Below are positions 35,307 through 46,385 of a stretch of DNA of 64,000 nt, piece by piece (position 1 is the first letter of the stretch; each line of letters starts with the position of its first letter). The position numbers and the translations under genes were made by a program. A model generated the notes under the pieces. That model was not told the origin of the DNA, made no database searches, and saw only the letters and a list, made by a program, of their open reading frames with translations. The stretch comes from Xylanibacter caecicola (GTDB lineage: Bacteria > Bacteroidota > Bacteroidia > Bacteroidales > Bacteroidaceae). The DNA lies in assembly GCF_013166515.1 (NCBI RefSeq), contig NZ_JABKKJ010000005.1, positions 118,389 to 182,388 on the forward strand, written 5' to 3'.

Positions 35307-37897
35307 TTTGATTTTATCTTAAATGTTTTACTTTCACCTCTTATTATATATCTCCTGCCATCGGGCAATAATAGTTTTGCCGTCATTGCAGCAGGTACAT
35401 TTACAGTATATATTATCACGCCGCCGTCACGCTTCCAGGATGTCTCAAGCCTGCCGTAGGATGTCTCACGGCTCACATTGAGACTGTCGAGCCCCGACGG
35501 AAAGTAAGGACGAAGATTGACGAGCCTGAATCCCGGCACCGTCTCATCGGGGGTTATGCCTGCCAGCGACTTGAACAGCCATGCACCTACCTCTCCGAAC
35601 ATTATGTGATTGAGCGAATTGTCTATTATAACATCTGTTTTCCAGTTCTCATGCAGCGTAGTGGCGCCCCGGCTTATCCAATATCCCCACGAAGGATACG
35701 TCTTCTGGCATACGACCTTGTATGCCGTATCAGCATATCCGTTGTCGGACAAGGCTCCCAGCAGAGCCTTGCATCCGTGCACGCCTACATCAAGATGGAA
35801 ACCGTCTGCAACAACACGCTCGTTAAGGCGTGATGCCGTTTTGGCACGAAACTCATCCGGAACGACATCCCAATACAAAGCCATGGACAGTTCAGTCTGC
35901 GTACCGCCTGCATACAATCCGTTTTCCGGATTGAGGAAACGGAGGTTTATAGCCGAGCGTATGTCATCCGCCAGACGTGAATAATGAGCGGCATCGCCGG
36001 ACTTTCCAAGAAGCCTTGCAATCTTGGACATTATAACCGCATCTACATAATAGTATACGGACGTGGTATAGCATAAGTCGCTCTTTGTCTTTACGGGTAT
36101 CCAGTCGCCAAGTCCCCAGTCTGTCAGGTTTTCCTTGGCAACGGTCTCTATATGGCGTACATACCTGTCCATGCAGTCGTAGTGACGTTCAAGAATTTGT
36201 CTGTCGCCATACCAGCAGTAAATCTGCCATGGTATGATAACCGTAGCACTTGTCCAGTCAACGCCGTTAGCCCAGTCATATCCCCATTTGTCCGTAGGCA
36301 CTATGCAGGACAACGTACCGTCAGGGCGCTGCTCGTCGCGGAAATCTGCCATCCACTTCTCATAGATGGTCACAACGTCATAATATGCCATTCCTGTCTC
36401 AAGTGCAAGATAGGCATCTGCCGTCCATCCGTTCTTTTCACGTTGAGGGCAGTCGGTAGGATAACCGAAAAGATTACAGAGATAAGAATTCTCCGTAGCT
36501 TCAAGAAGTTTATTAAGATATTCCGACGATGAATGCCAATATCCCGTGCGTGGCACATCGCTGTGCATTTCCTCAGCCACAAGACTCTCCGCTGTAAGTT
36601 CCAATGGTACGGAAGAACTTACCTCTACATACTGGAAGCCTTTATACCCGAACCGTGCGGCAAACTCGTCATCACCTCCGCTAAGCGTAACAATGTCTGT
36701 CTGAAACGGGTCGCTGTCGTCTGTCGGACGATAATGATAATCTATATTCCCCAGATTTACCCTTCCGTCGGCATAAAGCATCTCACCATGCTTAAGCCTA
36801 ACCACCGCACCGCGCGGACCACGTACACGAAGCCGCGTAACACCTGCCATATTCTTTGGAAAATGATAAACGGCAAGGGTATCGGACAGTCGGTCTATCT
36901 TATCAGCCCTGAAAACAGCCGTACGCCTTATAGGGTGCATAACCTGAGAAGAAACGATACGCGTTGGAGAATCAACCTCCTTAACACTATGCCATGACGA
37001 CTCGCTCCGAACTATTCGGGCATCATAATGTTCTGCAGTATATATACTTGAAAAGACCGTGCTGCTTTCAGCCGTCTGCCAACTGGCATCCGTCACGACA
37101 TTCTCCTCGGTGCCGTCCATATATCGTATGAGCAGGTTTGCGGCAAATCGCGGACGGTTGCGCCACGATGCCTCATGGAAGAACCACACTGCCGTAGACT
37201 GGTGATTGTACCATCCGTTGCCAAGCTCAACCGTTACAACGTTGCAGCCCTCACGGAGAAGTCCGGTAACATCGTGCATAACGGAAAGAACACGACGGTC
37301 GAAACGTGTGAACATAGGGTCAAGACAATGGTCACCGACTTTCGCGCCATTCAACATAATCTCGTGCAGACCGGCAGAGGCAATGGTAATGAAAGCTTCC
37401 CTCACCGGTTTGGCTACGTTCACAGTATGACGATATAAAGCCAAGGGACGGTAAGCGACATCGTTGCCGTCGGTAATCCAACGCGCACTGCCGAGAGGCA
37501 GATTTGTAACGAAACTTGCAACAGCCGAGCCATGCTTTCCTGCAAACACACGCCAGTAATATCTACGGGCAGGTTCCAGTTTCATTCCTGTAACGGAAAA
37601 CTCCTGCGTCGCAGGAGCAAGATCATATACACGTATATGTCCCGAACGGTCTGACGTGCGTCCATATCTGAATTCCGATATGGCAAGACTGTCTTCTGAA
37701 ATTATGACACGTATCTTGCCCTTAAGTTCCGGCAAAGTCCAACTGAGACGCGGATGAACCGCATCCACGCCTACCGGATTTTTCATATACTCACAACGCA
37801 GATTGTCCACTTCCGCATATAAAGTAAGCGAAAACACAACGGCAAGCACCGTCAGTAAAGTTCTAAGATATAATGCAAATATTCTCATTCCAAACAT
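35303..37897 (-). CDS. GH78 alpha-L-rhamnosidase
   Basis: An 864-residue secreted glycoside hydrolase. A signal peptide (TLLTVLAVVFSLTLYA) is followed by the Bac_rhamnosid N-terminal domains (YYWRVFAGKHGS; ARRYYWR), an accessory beta-domain and the (alpha/alpha)6 catalytic barrel. The GH78 signature DCPQREKNGWTADAYLA lies near residue 485, and WGLGDWIPVK and TTLHENWKT come later. It should remove terminal alpha-L-rhamnose in the periplasm. The start is the ATG at 37897; one at 37887 is also possible. It is 11 bases after the transporter gene. Confidence 0.9.
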   Translation of the reverse strand: MFGMRIFALYLRTLLTVLAVVFSLTLYAEVDNLRCEYMKNPVGVDAVHPRLSWTLPELKGKIRVIISEDSLAISEFRYGRTSDRSGHIRVYDLAPATQEFSVTGMKLEPARRYYWRVFAGKHGSAVASFVTNLPLGSARWITDGNDVAYRPLALYRHTVNVAKPVREAFITIASAGLHEIMLNGAKVGDHCLDPMFTRFDRRVLSVMHDVTGLLREGCNVVTVELGNGWYNHQSTAVWFFHEASWRNRPRFAANLLIRYMDGTEENVVTDASWQTAESSTVFSSIYTAEHYDARIVRSESSWHSVKEVDSPTRIVSSQVMHPIRRTAVFRADKIDRLSDTLAVYHFPKNMAGVTRLRVRGPRGAVVRLKHGEMLYADGRVNLGNIDYHYRPTDDSDPFQTDIVTLSGGDDEFAARFGYKGFQYVEVSSSVPLELTAESLVAEEMHSDVPRTGYWHSSSEYLNKLLEATENSYLCNLFGYPTDCPQREKNGWTADAYLALETGMAYYDVVTIYEKWMADFRDEQRPDGTLSCIVPTDKWGYDWANGVDWTSATVIIPWQIYCWYGDRQILERHYDCMDRYVRHIETVAKENLTDWGLGDWIPVKTKSDLCYTTSVYYYVDAVIMSKIARLLGKSGDAAHYSRLADDIRSAINLRFLNPENGLYAGGTQTELSMALYWDVVPDEFRAKTASRLNERVVADGFHLDVGVHGCKALLGALSDNGYADTAYKVVCQKTYPSWGYWISRGATTLHENWKTDVIIDNSLNHIMFGEVGAWLFKSLAGITPDETVPGFRLVNLRPYFPSGLDSLNVSRETSYGRLETSWKRDGGVIIYTVNVPAAMTAKLLLPDGRRYIIRGESKTFKIKSK

Positions 37898-37908
37898 CTG
37901 TTACCTGT

Positions 37909-39258
37909 TTACGGCTTCTTTCCCAACGGGTAAGCCAGAAGAATAACGATTTCAAGAACAGCCACGGCAGCAGGTATGTAGCTCATTACAAGACGTATGC
38001 CAAGCATGGCTGTGTCGCTTTGCCGGGCAGCATTAGGTACAAGACCGAAAGCCGCCAATATCCACAGAACTGCCGCACCGGCTACTGCACCGCCGAACTT
38101 CTGAGCCATGGAACCGGAGGAGAATATCAAACCGGTGGATGATGTTCCGTGTTTTTTTGCCGAGTAGTCGGCGACATCGGCATACATAGACCATACAAGC
38201 GGCGATACGACACCGGTAAGTATGCTTATGAGCACCTGCAAGAAAAGTATCATCAGAAAACCGTTATTGGTCATCGGAACATAAAAGAATGCTACAGACA
38301 AGAGTGCCAGCAACGCCGCAGAAACAATAAACGTCTTTCTCTTGCCCAAACGAAGTGACATCGGAACGGCAAGTACAACACCTATCATATTGCACACTTC
38401 ACCTACGGCAAGGAATATACCCGCAAAGAACAGAAAAGACACAAAGCCCAAGTCTATCTGTGCCGTCTCTCCTATATAATATTTAAAGTAATATGCAGCA
38501 ACAGAACCGCGAAGCGTATTAAAAAGATTGGTGCAAAGAGCTGCAGACGTAAGCAACCACCACGGAGAATTTGAAGCAAGAGCCTTCAGGTCGTCCCAGA
38601 CAGAACCGGTTTTGGACGGGCGTACATTCTCACGCGTCATGCGGAAACAAAGGAGGAAAAGTATAAACGTAACCGTCGCAATAACGAACATGGCATATTG
38701 CCATCCGTTCTGCAATGCAATGAGCGGAGTTTCGCCACCGCATAAATCGGTAAAGAACTTAACCAACGGTTCCCATGCAAAAACAGCTACGAAAGAGCCG
38801 GCATAAGCAAAGAACATACGGAAACTGGAAAACACTGTTTTCTCATCGGAATTATCCGTAACCACACCGAGCATCGAGCCATAAGGCACATTGATAGCCG
38901 TATATACGGTCATCATAAGGATATATGTGACATAAGCCCAGACAAGACGCCATGTTTCGTCCCACTGCGGAGTGGTAAACAACAGACAACCTGCCAATAC
39001 AAACGGCAAAGCCATCCACAACAGCCAAGGACGATACTTACCCCACCTTGTATCGATACGGTCGGCTATAATGCCCATCATCGGATCCGAGACAGTATCC
39101 CATATACGTGTCACAAGCATCAGCACCGCCGTCGCTCCAAGGCTAAGCCCGAAGACATCACTGTAAAATATCGGAAGGTAATAGCTGAATATTTTCCAGA
39201 ACATTGACGATGACATATCGCCAAGCCCATATCCTATTTTCTCTCTTAACTTAGCCAT
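37909..39258 (-). CDS. GPH-family sugar:cation symporter (MFS)
   Basis: Inner-membrane transporter of 449 residues with about 12 helices. It belongs to the glycoside-pentoside-hexuronide family, shown by KIGYGLGDMSSSMFWKIFSY at the N-terminus, TRIWDTVSDPMMGIIADR, RWGKYRPWLLW and NVPYGSMLGVVT. In mannan loci of Bacteroidota such a carrier takes the oligosaccharide or disaccharide into the cytoplasm for phosphorolysis. Its gene is directly next to the GH130 gene (3 bases apart), which supports that role. Confidence 0.9.
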   Translation of the reverse strand: MAKLREKIGYGLGDMSSSMFWKIFSYYLPIFYSDVFGLSLGATAVLMLVTRIWDTVSDPMMGIIADRIDTRWGKYRPWLLWMALPFVLAGCLLFTTPQWDETWRLVWAYVTYILMMTVYTAINVPYGSMLGVVTDNSDEKTVFSSFRMFFAYAGSFVAVFAWEPLVKFFTDLCGGETPLIALQNGWQYAMFVIATVTFILFLLCFRMTRENVRPSKTGSVWDDLKALASNSPWWLLTSAALCTNLFNTLRGSVAAYYFKYYIGETAQIDLGFVSFLFFAGIFLAVGEVCNMIGVVLAVPMSLRLGKRKTFIVSAALLALLSVAFFYVPMTNNGFLMILFLQVLISILTGVVSPLVWSMYADVADYSAKKHGTSSTGLIFSSGSMAQKFGGAVAGAAVLWILAAFGLVPNAARQSDTAMLGIRLVMSYIPAAVAVLEIVILLAYPLGKKP

Positions 39259-39261
39259 AAA

Positions 39262-40434
39262 CTATAATTTAACCTTGCACTTCCTGTTCTTATCAACAAG
39301 ATTGTAGATAGCTTTTACAGACTCTATCGAGCGAAGCCCGTCGGAAGGCGTATTGAAACAGTAGTCCAGAAGTCGCTCAACAGTAGACTCTGCTACATGT
39401 AGACGCGTGTCACTCGATGCGTAATATATAAAGACTTTACCATTATCTTCAATCCAGCCATTGGAAAAAAGCACATTGCTTACATCGCCGATACGCTCCT
39501 CACCGACAGGAGCCATAAAATATCCTGCAGGCTCTGCTATTACATGAGCCGGATTTTCCAAAGACGTAACATAAAGATAGAGCACATAGCGCAACCCTGC
39601 CGCACAACCACGCACGCCATGGGCAAGATGCAGCCAGCCACGTGAAGTCTTTATAGGATGAGGACCTTCACCGTTCTTTACTTCTTTTATCGTATGATAC
39701 TCACGCACATTGATAATCTTTTCATCACGTATTTCGGCATGACATATATCATCAATAAGCGCCCAGCCTATTCCGCCACCATTACCGGTATCGATAAAGC
39801 CATCCTGCGGTCGTGTGTAAAGTACATACTTGCCATCGACAAATTCAGGATGAAGAACTACGTTACGCTGTTGTGTATCTGTCTTTACATCATCAAGACG
39901 TTCCCATGTCTTCAGGTCTTTTGTCCTCGCTATTGCCGCTGCAGCCACCGCTGAAGAAAGATCGCCCGGCTCGGCACACGGGTCTTTACGCTCGGCACAG
40001 AACACGGCATAGATGTATCCGTCCTCGTGCTTGGTCAATCTGGCATCATACATATTCGTATCTATTGTACCCGGTGTTTCAGGCATCAAAACAGGATAAT
40101 CCCAAAAGCGGAAACCTTCTGTGGGACTATCACTCTCTGCAATGGCAAAAAAAGACTTACGGTCAGCACCTTCAACGCGCGCCATAAGGTAATACTTACC
40201 ATCCAGTTTTATTGCACCGGAGTTCATTACTGCATTTATTCCTATGCGCTCCTCACACAGGGGATTATCATTTTCACTCATGTCATACCGCCAAATCAAC
40301 GGGGCATGCTCTGCTGTAAGCACCGGGTTCTTATAACGGCAATAAATGCCATTAACACTGGTTCCCACCTCATTATGACGGGTTATAAGTTCCTCATAGT
40401 CACGTGTAAGTTCCTTTATATTCTTTAACTTCAT
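39262..40434 (-). CDS. GH130 4-O-beta-D-mannosyl-D-glucose phosphorylase
   Basis: Cytoplasmic phosphorylase of 390 residues with no signal peptide. It has the five-bladed propeller motifs of GH130 subfamily 1: [90 protein letters not shown] and [20 protein letters not shown]. These resemble the Bacteroides fragilis mannosylglucose phosphorylase, which turns Man-beta-1,4-Glc plus phosphate into mannose-1-phosphate and glucose. This is the clearest clue that the locus handles a glucomannan- or mannan-like glycan. Confidence 0.88.
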   Translation of the reverse strand: MKLKNIKELTRDYEELITRHNEVGTSVNGIYCRYKNPVLTAEHAPLIWRYDMSENDNPLCEERIGINAVMNSGAIKLDGKYYLMARVEGADRKSFFAIAESDSPTEGFRFWDYPVLMPETPGTIDTNMYDARLTKHEDGYIYAVFCAERKDPCAEPGDLSSAVAAAAIARTKDLKTWERLDDVKTDTQQRNVVLHPEFVDGKYVLYTRPQDGFIDTGNGGGIGWALIDDICHAEIRDEKIINVREYHTIKEVKNGEGPHPIKTSRGWLHLAHGVRGCAAGLRYVLYLYVTSLENPAHVIAEPAGYFMAPVGEERIGDVSNVLFSNGWIEDNGKVFIYYASSDTRLHVAESTVERLLDYCFNTPSDGLRSIESVKAIYNLVDKNRKCKVKL

Positions 40435-40447
40435 AATGGTATTAATA

Positions 40448-41788
40448 TTATTTTTCTTTTTTCAATATCAAAAGCCAGTCATTATTGCCGCCCTCAGGCA
40501 GATTTATGTCAAGTTCACATCCTCCGGACTTGCCTTTAACTATACGCTGTCCGGTACGGGGATTCATCCACTCTATCGTATAGCAAGAAGCAAACTTATC
40601 GGGTATCTTCATGTTCCATTTGTTCCCTCCGGGGAAATAGCACAACATATAATCTTCTGTCATAAACCCTACAGCCTCATCCGAGGCGTATTCATCTGTC
40701 GGGGTTGCACAACAAGGAATGTTAGTACCGCCCCTGAAAGGAATCTCATTCCAAAGCCTCACAAAATGTATAAGCTGGCATTCAGCCTCCATGTCCATGG
40801 CATTATACCAATAGGTTTGTGCATTGCATTTAGGTTCCCGCCCGGGGGCATACATCTGCCAGAGATTGTTATTACCGTAAGTATATCCACATGCCCCCGT
40901 AAGCATGCTCTGATATAATGTATGCCTTACGTCTATTGCCGCAAACCTGCCGTCTTCCAACTTAAAATTGCGCGGTATATCTTCATAACGCGGCTCACCG
41001 TCCATAACGGGCTTTACAGGTCTCAGAGACATGTCATTCAACATCATACGGCGATATATATCATACCTACCTTGGCAATGACCGGTCTGTATCATATTGA
41101 AGTCGAGCCAGTCTTCATTATGAAACCACATGGAAGACGAATGCTCTCCATGCGGATGATACGTCATAAGATGTATCTTATCAACAGACTTTATGCCTCT
41201 TGCCATTGCATTCCATATTGCACGGTTCTTGCCGTCTCCTCCACGGTCACCCCCTATTATCCATATAATATTAGGACGTGAAGCCCATCTGTTACCCAAC
41301 AGTTTACCATACGTCTCGGCATTATGCTCGTCAAAGATCTCCGGACCGTTGCCCCATTGCTTATCAACCTTATCACCCCATGTAGGCAATATTGCAAGAT
41401 ACAGCCCTATACGTTCTGCGTATGCAAGAACGGAATCAACATGTGCCAGATAACAGGGATTGGGTCTGCGGACATCTCCGTCTATTAATTGCGGGACGCC
41501 TATAGCTGTCGTATCCCTGACACCTACCAGTTCGGAAAGAAGAACAGTCTGTATAACATTTATACCTTTCCCTACCCTGTTGTCCATATAAGCACATGCA
41601 TCTTCATACGTCAGCCTTGAGAGCATTTCCCACGCTGTATCACCCATATATAAAAAAGGTGTACCGTCATCATGCTCAAGATATCTCCCACTACCGTCAA
41701 CCTTAAGATTACCGTGTGTAAACGGTATACCGGCATAAACGGCAGAAGTAAAGAACATAGCAAATATGATAAACAACTTATTAATCAT
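40448..41788 (-). CDS. DUF4038 / GH140-like secreted glycoside hydrolase
   Basis: A secreted (beta/alpha)8 enzyme of 446 residues. After the signal ([12 protein letters not shown]) come [59 protein letters not shown] and [13 protein letters not shown], the pattern of DUF4038 proteins with a C-terminal DUF5060-like collagen-binding-type beta domain. Known GH140 members are endo-apiosidases on rhamnogalacturonan II; other family members act on different glycans, so the substrate is open. It is 13 bases before the GH130 gene. Confidence 0.8.
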   Translation of the reverse strand: MINKLFIIFAMFFTSAVYAGIPFTHGNLKVDGSGRYLEHDDGTPFLYMGDTAWEMLSRLTYEDACAYMDNRVGKGINVIQTVLLSELVGVRDTTAIGVPQLIDGDVRRPNPCYLAHVDSVLAYAERIGLYLAILPTWGDKVDKQWGNGPEIFDEHNAETYGKLLGNRWASRPNIIWIIGGDRGGDGKNRAIWNAMARGIKSVDKIHLMTYHPHGEHSSSMWFHNEDWLDFNMIQTGHCQGRYDIYRRMMLNDMSLRPVKPVMDGEPRYEDIPRNFKLEDGRFAAIDVRHTLYQSMLTGACGYTYGNNNLWQMYAPGREPKCNAQTYWYNAMDMEAECQLIHFVRLWNEIPFRGGTNIPCCATPTDEYASDEAVGFMTEDYMLCYFPGGNKWNMKIPDKFASCYTIEWMNPRTGQRIVKGKSGGCELDINLPEGGNNDWLLILKKEK

Positions 41789-41837
41789 ACGGAATAAACT
41801 ATCAACAAAGCATACGGACTGTTTATCGGTTTCCCTA

Positions 41838-42848
41838 TTATTTTGTCTCCTTATATTTCTGCATAATCTTCACCTGAGGCTTCTCCTTACCGCCACGATA
41901 TGTCGGAATTGTCATTACAGCATCCGTCCACCATGGACCTGAAGCCCAATAAAGTGCAGGCACGCCATTCTTCTGCAAATATGCAAGAAAATTATCCAAT
42001 GTCTTCTCCCAGCGTTCATCACCCTCGGGTATACCATATTCTCCTATTATGCCACGAAGTTTGTTTTTGTTAAGCCATTCCACAAAAGGACGAACAAGTT
42101 CCACACCACGTTTAGGAGTACCTTCTTCCTGCTCGTATGTAAACTTATAAGTACCCGAACCGTCAAAGTCAAAATAGCAGTGAGCCTCAAATATAAGATT
42201 TTCCGAAGGGTCATTCAGCGTCTTGAGATTATCGCTCATCTGTACCCAGCGACGCGCAGAGCTCCAATGATATCCACCTACTACAATAGGGGTCTTTGTA
42301 TCCACGCTTCGGATAGAGTCTATCGCCACCTGAGCCATCTTATGCCATGACACACTTGCCGGAAGGTCATGAGGCTCATTCATCAATCCGTAACCATAGA
42401 TGTTTCCGAAATCGCTAAACTCCTGTGCCATCATGCGCCAGAACTGTCCGTAACTCTCATAAGACAAATCAGAGGTACCTATAATCTTCTCACGACCATC
42501 ATCTATACGACGACAATAGTTATGCATGTCAAACAATACTTTCATTCCACGCCTCTCAGCAGCCCTGACAAAATCTTTTACCTTAGACAAGTCATCCTGA
42601 CATAAAGGTCCATTGGGATTATGCTGAAGCCGTTCCCAGCGGAAAGGAAGACGTACAAGCATCAACCCTTTCTGTTGCCAATATATAAGATCCGTATCCG
42701 TGGGATATGTATAATGCTTGTTATATTCGCCCGGGAATACAGAACCAAAGTCGCCACAAGCCAGATTAACACCAAAAGGCTCACCGGCAAACATAACACC
42801 ACTTAATGCTATCAACACCGATATTAAACTTAACTTCATCTTATTCAT
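41838..42848 (-). CDS. GH5 endo-glycanase (first of three similar copies)
   Basis: A secreted GH5 enzyme of 336 residues, the shortest of three related copies. The signal peptide ends at VMFAG. The N-terminal FGVNLACGDFGSVFPG and LVRLPFRWERLQ are typical of the fungal-EGII-like GH5 group. The acid/base Glu is in YGLMNEPHDLP and the nucleophile Glu in GIIGEYGIPEGDE. Substrate could be beta-1,4-glucan, glucomannan or a mixed backbone. It lies 4 bases after the GH2 gene. Confidence 0.87.
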   Translation of the reverse strand: MNKMKLSLISVLIALSGVMFAGEPFGVNLACGDFGSVFPGEYNKHYTYPTDTDLIYWQQKGLMLVRLPFRWERLQHNPNGPLCQDDLSKVKDFVRAAERRGMKVLFDMHNYCRRIDDGREKIIGTSDLSYESYGQFWRMMAQEFSDFGNIYGYGLMNEPHDLPASVSWHKMAQVAIDSIRSVDTKTPIVVGGYHWSSARRWVQMSDNLKTLNDPSENLIFEAHCYFDFDGSGTYKFTYEQEEGTPKRGVELVRPFVEWLNKNKLRGIIGEYGIPEGDERWEKTLDNFLAYLQKNGVPALYWASGPWWTDAVMTIPTYRGGKEKPQVKIMQKYKETK

Positions 42849-42852
42849 AATT

Positions 42853-45393
42853 TCATTTATTTTTTGAATTCCACCATTTTACTATAGCCGGACGCGATGT
42901 ATTAGCATCTACTATTACCGTCTCACCCGGATCAATCCATAAATAATTGTCCGATAAAAGCAGACTCGAAGACATTCCGGGCACATCTATAGTAACTCCT
43001 ACAGCCGGCCAATCAGACTGATTTTTTATTGTTATAGTATTTCCGTCCTGTTCAAAACATACATCTGCTGCACACGATTCCTGCATTACACCACGGCGTG
43101 TCTCATAATTACAGAAGTACCAGTTTCTTGCTATAAGTGTACCATCATCTTTCAAAAGATCTGTTTTCATATACAGCATCTCACTTAATGTCTGGTTATC
43201 CTTCAGTACAATGTCCGAAATCTTCTCAACCCTTCCTTTAGGCTTAATCGTAATTAACGTATCCAGAACGCACTTCATCTTATGGTTCCAAACAGAAAGA
43301 CGGGCTTTTACATTCCGGTCCGTAATAGTATTATTATCATCAAGAAGATAATAAGGAATACTGACCTCTTGCCCTGCCATATTTGTCCTGTCAAACAACA
43401 AGACAGTAGTTGTAGGCTCAAAAGCCCGCTTAGCAAAATAATGCAAAGGTTTTATTACACCGTAATAATCTATACTCGACCATGACAATCCCGGATAGTT
43501 ATCATTTAACTTATAATAAAGAGCACCTGTTGTATTTGGCCACATTGTACGAGAACGCTCAAGAGTGTGCCTTACGCCTACCACCTGTGCCATCTGTGAC
43601 CCGAACACAACGTCATCCAAAGTTTCCAAAGATGTGAAATAACCGGCATACTGCCCCAACCTGCTAATCTCTCCATTTGTACCGAATATTGGAGTATGAT
43701 GAGTAAAAACCGACTCTTTCTTTGGCGGCCATACATATTCCTCATCATTAAGATATTTCATAACAGACTCCACTGAAGGTAATGACGGCACACCGAACTC
43801 ACCCCAAAAACGTGCGGTCATGTTCAGATTATGATTAAGATGCATCTCATCCCACCAGCAGTTATAGTTATGACGGCTACCGCCCCATGCTTCTGCGCGA
43901 TGAAATGGTCTGGATCCGTCAAGTTCGACACTAAGGTGTCCCATCATGTCTATAGCACGACCATAAGGTTTCTCAGACTCATTGCCTCCTCCCCACATAA
44001 CAAGAGACGGATGGTTTCTCAGACGAACGGTATTGCTGACAACTGTTTCCCTCAGCATTTCAAACGGTTGTGTCTCATGACTGTTCCATGCAGTAGGCCA
44101 CTCCTGCATGACCATTATGCCTTTTTCATCACAAAGTTCATAGAACGTATCCGTTTCCGGCATACCTCCTCCCCAAGCTCTTATCAGCTGGATATTTTGC
44201 TGACGGGCAACGGACAAGAACCGTTCATACTTCTCTCTTGAGAAATCAAGCAAAGCATCCATCATACACCACCCTGTTCCTTTTACGAACATGTCATGTC
44301 CATTGATGCAGAACGTCCAGTTATATAAATCCTCACGTTTCCCTTCCGGGAACGGCTTCATCTCTACTGTTCTGATACCGAAACGCCTCTCACAAACAGA
44401 CCTTACTTTGCCATCAATCAAAAGTTGTATTTCTGCATCATATAGATTAGGGCTACCGACACCATTGGGCCACCAAAGGCTCGGTTCCTTTATTTTAAAA
44501 TCGAAAGCGACATTCCCTTTAGCTTCATTTATTGTTTTAGCAAAAGTCTGTGCCTTACCATCAAAATTATAAGGCTTTATCAACAAACGTATTTCTCCTG
44601 TAGTCACATTCGGAAATGTGATCTGCATCCGCATGTCACCTTCTACAGAGCGAGTAATAAAGAACGGGGTCTCTATCCTTAAATCAGGTCTGTCTAAAAT
44701 CTGTACATCACTCCATATACCCATTGAAGGTATCTTTGAGTAATGCCATCCATAAACACAATTGGCTACTACAGTATGTTTCCAAGCCTCATTTGCCGTT
44801 GCCGGCCATCCTCCGTTATATATCTCCGGTATCGGCAAGAGCTCCACCTTAATAACATTCTCGCCACGCTTCAGATATCTTTCCGCCTCAATGTCCGGTT
44901 CTCCGAACATTCCCTCATGCTCAGCCGCAAGCATCCCGTTTATAAAAATCCGGCACTTATTTGCCACACCTTTAAAAGACAACAACGGATTGGACATCGT
45001 ACCATCATAGTCAAACGTCCTCGTAACATACCAACGCCTATAAGAACAACGTTCCGCTATAGTATCATTCCGTCCCAAGCACGGATCCGGAATAACCCCG
45101 GCACCTTTCAATGCCGTATGTATACTTCCGGGAACATTACACGGAACAGAGATGTCCGAATTTATACTATCTGCTCCGGTCAACATCCATGAACCGTTTA
45201 AGGACATGCAACGATCCGAAGCACGATGTTTCATTTTTCTCACAGGAATATCGGACATATCGACAGCTTCCACATCAAGCGGCGATACAGCATCGTGCCA
45301 TGCCCGGCGATCTATCTCGTCAAGTGAAGCCTGAGCATGTACAGCACATGCAACAAACATCAGACATATTACCGTGAGAAACGTTTTATTCAT
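42853..45393 (-). CDS. GH2 beta-mannosidase
   Basis: A secreted GH2 exo-enzyme of 846 residues. The ATG at 45393 starts a signal peptide (FLTVICLMFVACAVHAQ); the frame is open to a TTG further upstream, which is not used here. The sugar-binding, Ig-like and (beta/alpha)8 domains follow in order. The beta-mannosidase pattern is clear: IRAWGGGMPETD, the acid/base in VMWGGGNESEKP and the nucleophile in RFWGEFGVPSLPS. It releases mannose from the non-reducing ends of beta-mannosides in the periplasm. It fits with GH130 and mannose-6-phosphate isomerase in the same locus. Confidence 0.9.
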   Translation of the reverse strand: MNKTFLTVICLMFVACAVHAQASLDEIDRRAWHDAVSPLDVEAVDMSDIPVRKMKHRASDRCMSLNGSWMLTGADSINSDISVPCNVPGSIHTALKGAGVIPDPCLGRNDTIAERCSYRRWYVTRTFDYDGTMSNPLLSFKGVANKCRIFINGMLAAEHEGMFGEPDIEAERYLKRGENVIKVELLPIPEIYNGGWPATANEAWKHTVVANCVYGWHYSKIPSMGIWSDVQILDRPDLRIETPFFITRSVEGDMRMQITFPNVTTGEIRLLIKPYNFDGKAQTFAKTINEAKGNVAFDFKIKEPSLWWPNGVGSPNLYDAEIQLLIDGKVRSVCERRFGIRTVEMKPFPEGKREDLYNWTFCINGHDMFVKGTGWCMMDALLDFSREKYERFLSVARQQNIQLIRAWGGGMPETDTFYELCDEKGIMVMQEWPTAWNSHETQPFEMLRETVVSNTVRLRNHPSLVMWGGGNESEKPYGRAIDMMGHLSVELDGSRPFHRAEAWGGSRHNYNCWWDEMHLNHNLNMTARFWGEFGVPSLPSVESVMKYLNDEEYVWPPKKESVFTHHTPIFGTNGEISRLGQYAGYFTSLETLDDVVFGSQMAQVVGVRHTLERSRTMWPNTTGALYYKLNDNYPGLSWSSIDYYGVIKPLHYFAKRAFEPTTTVLLFDRTNMAGQEVSIPYYLLDDNNTITDRNVKARLSVWNHKMKCVLDTLITIKPKGRVEKISDIVLKDNQTLSEMLYMKTDLLKDDGTLIARNWYFCNYETRRGVMQESCAADVCFEQDGNTITIKNQSDWPAVGVTIDVPGMSSSLLLSDNYLWIDPGETVIVDANTSRPAIVKWWNSKNK

Positions 45394-45416
45394 TTGCAAA
45401 CAACTCTTTCTTAAAT

Positions 45417-46385
45417 TCAAGGATTATATTTACGCAGGTTTGACCTTACAATCCTGCCGTATGGTTTTATCACATCATCCGTCCAATGCCCGTCTTTGCG
45501 TGCCCTTGGAATAAGCATGGAACATGTCTCGTTCTTATCCGAAACAGACCAGTTGACCCAACTTATACGATGTTCCTCCATCCAATCGGTCCAACGCTGC
45601 CACTCTTCCATGTCAAGCGGACCGTCACCGGTGCATTCCATACCTGCACATTCATTAACAAAGATAGGAATTCCTTTTTTCCATGCCGCTTCAGCACGGT
45701 CGCGCAGTTCTTGTCCATGAGTGGCAGCATAAAAATGAAGACTATACATTATATTTGTCTGTCCCTCCAACGGACGTTCCGCTACAAGATGCAGATCCTG
45801 ATCCCAATGCGGATTACCGACAAGAACTATATTGTCCTTATCATACTTGCGTATCTCCGCTATTACAGCATACGCATAGTCACTGACACTCTCCCATGTA
45901 TCCTCCATAGGTTCATTATATATTTCATAAATGACATTAGGATACTTGCCGTATTCCTTTGCCATCATACCGAAAAACTTAACGGCTTCTTCCTTTTCCG
46001 GATAATAAGTGTGCCAGTCTATTATGACATAAATTCCATTCCTTATGGCAGCCTTAATAACTTTGTTCATGCACGACAGAGCAAACTCAGGGTTCTCCTT
46101 GTAGTTATCTTCAATACAGACGCCCATGGCTGCACGCAATACAGTACAGTTCCAGTCATCCCGAAGCCATTTTACACATTTTGCATTGTAAAAACGAGGC
46201 CACAGATTGTGCCAGCCAAGGCTTACACCACGAAGAGCGACAGGCTCTCCCTTACTGTCACACAGTTGATTACCAATGACCTGCAGTTGCCCCCACCTCT
46301 TCACCGGAGTAACGGCAGAGGCAGCCACAGTCATCATCAACATTATAATAACAATCTTAATTCTGCTCATAAGAAACATCATCAT
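45417..46385 (-). CDS. GH5 endoglucanase, subfamily 2-like
   Basis: A secreted GH5 enzyme of about 320 residues, clearly different from the other three GH5 proteins here. The N-terminus has the subfamily 2 pattern WGQLQVIGNQLCDSKGEPV then LRGVSLGWHNLW. Acid/base Glu: VIYEIYNEPMEDTWE; nucleophile Glu: IFVNECAGME (the usual pattern is VTEWG/NEC-like); HWTDD near the end. Typical members cleave beta-1,4-glucan, some also glucomannan. Start codons overlap the stop of the preceding gene (ATGATGATG at 46385). Confidence 0.85.
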   Translation of the reverse strand: MMMFLMSRIKIVIIMLMMTVAASAVTPVKRWGQLQVIGNQLCDSKGEPVALRGVSLGWHNLWPRFYNAKCVKWLRDDWNCTVLRAAMGVCIEDNYKENPEFALSCMNKVIKAAIRNGIYVIIDWHTYYPEKEEAVKFFGMMAKEYGKYPNVIYEIYNEPMEDTWESVSDYAYAVIAEIRKYDKDNIVLVGNPHWDQDLHLVAERPLEGQTNIMYSLHFYAATHGQELRDRAEAAWKKGIPIFVNECAGMECTGDGPLDMEEWQRWTDWMEEHRISWVNWSVSDKNETCSMLIPRARKDGHWTDDVIKPYGRIVRSNLRKYNP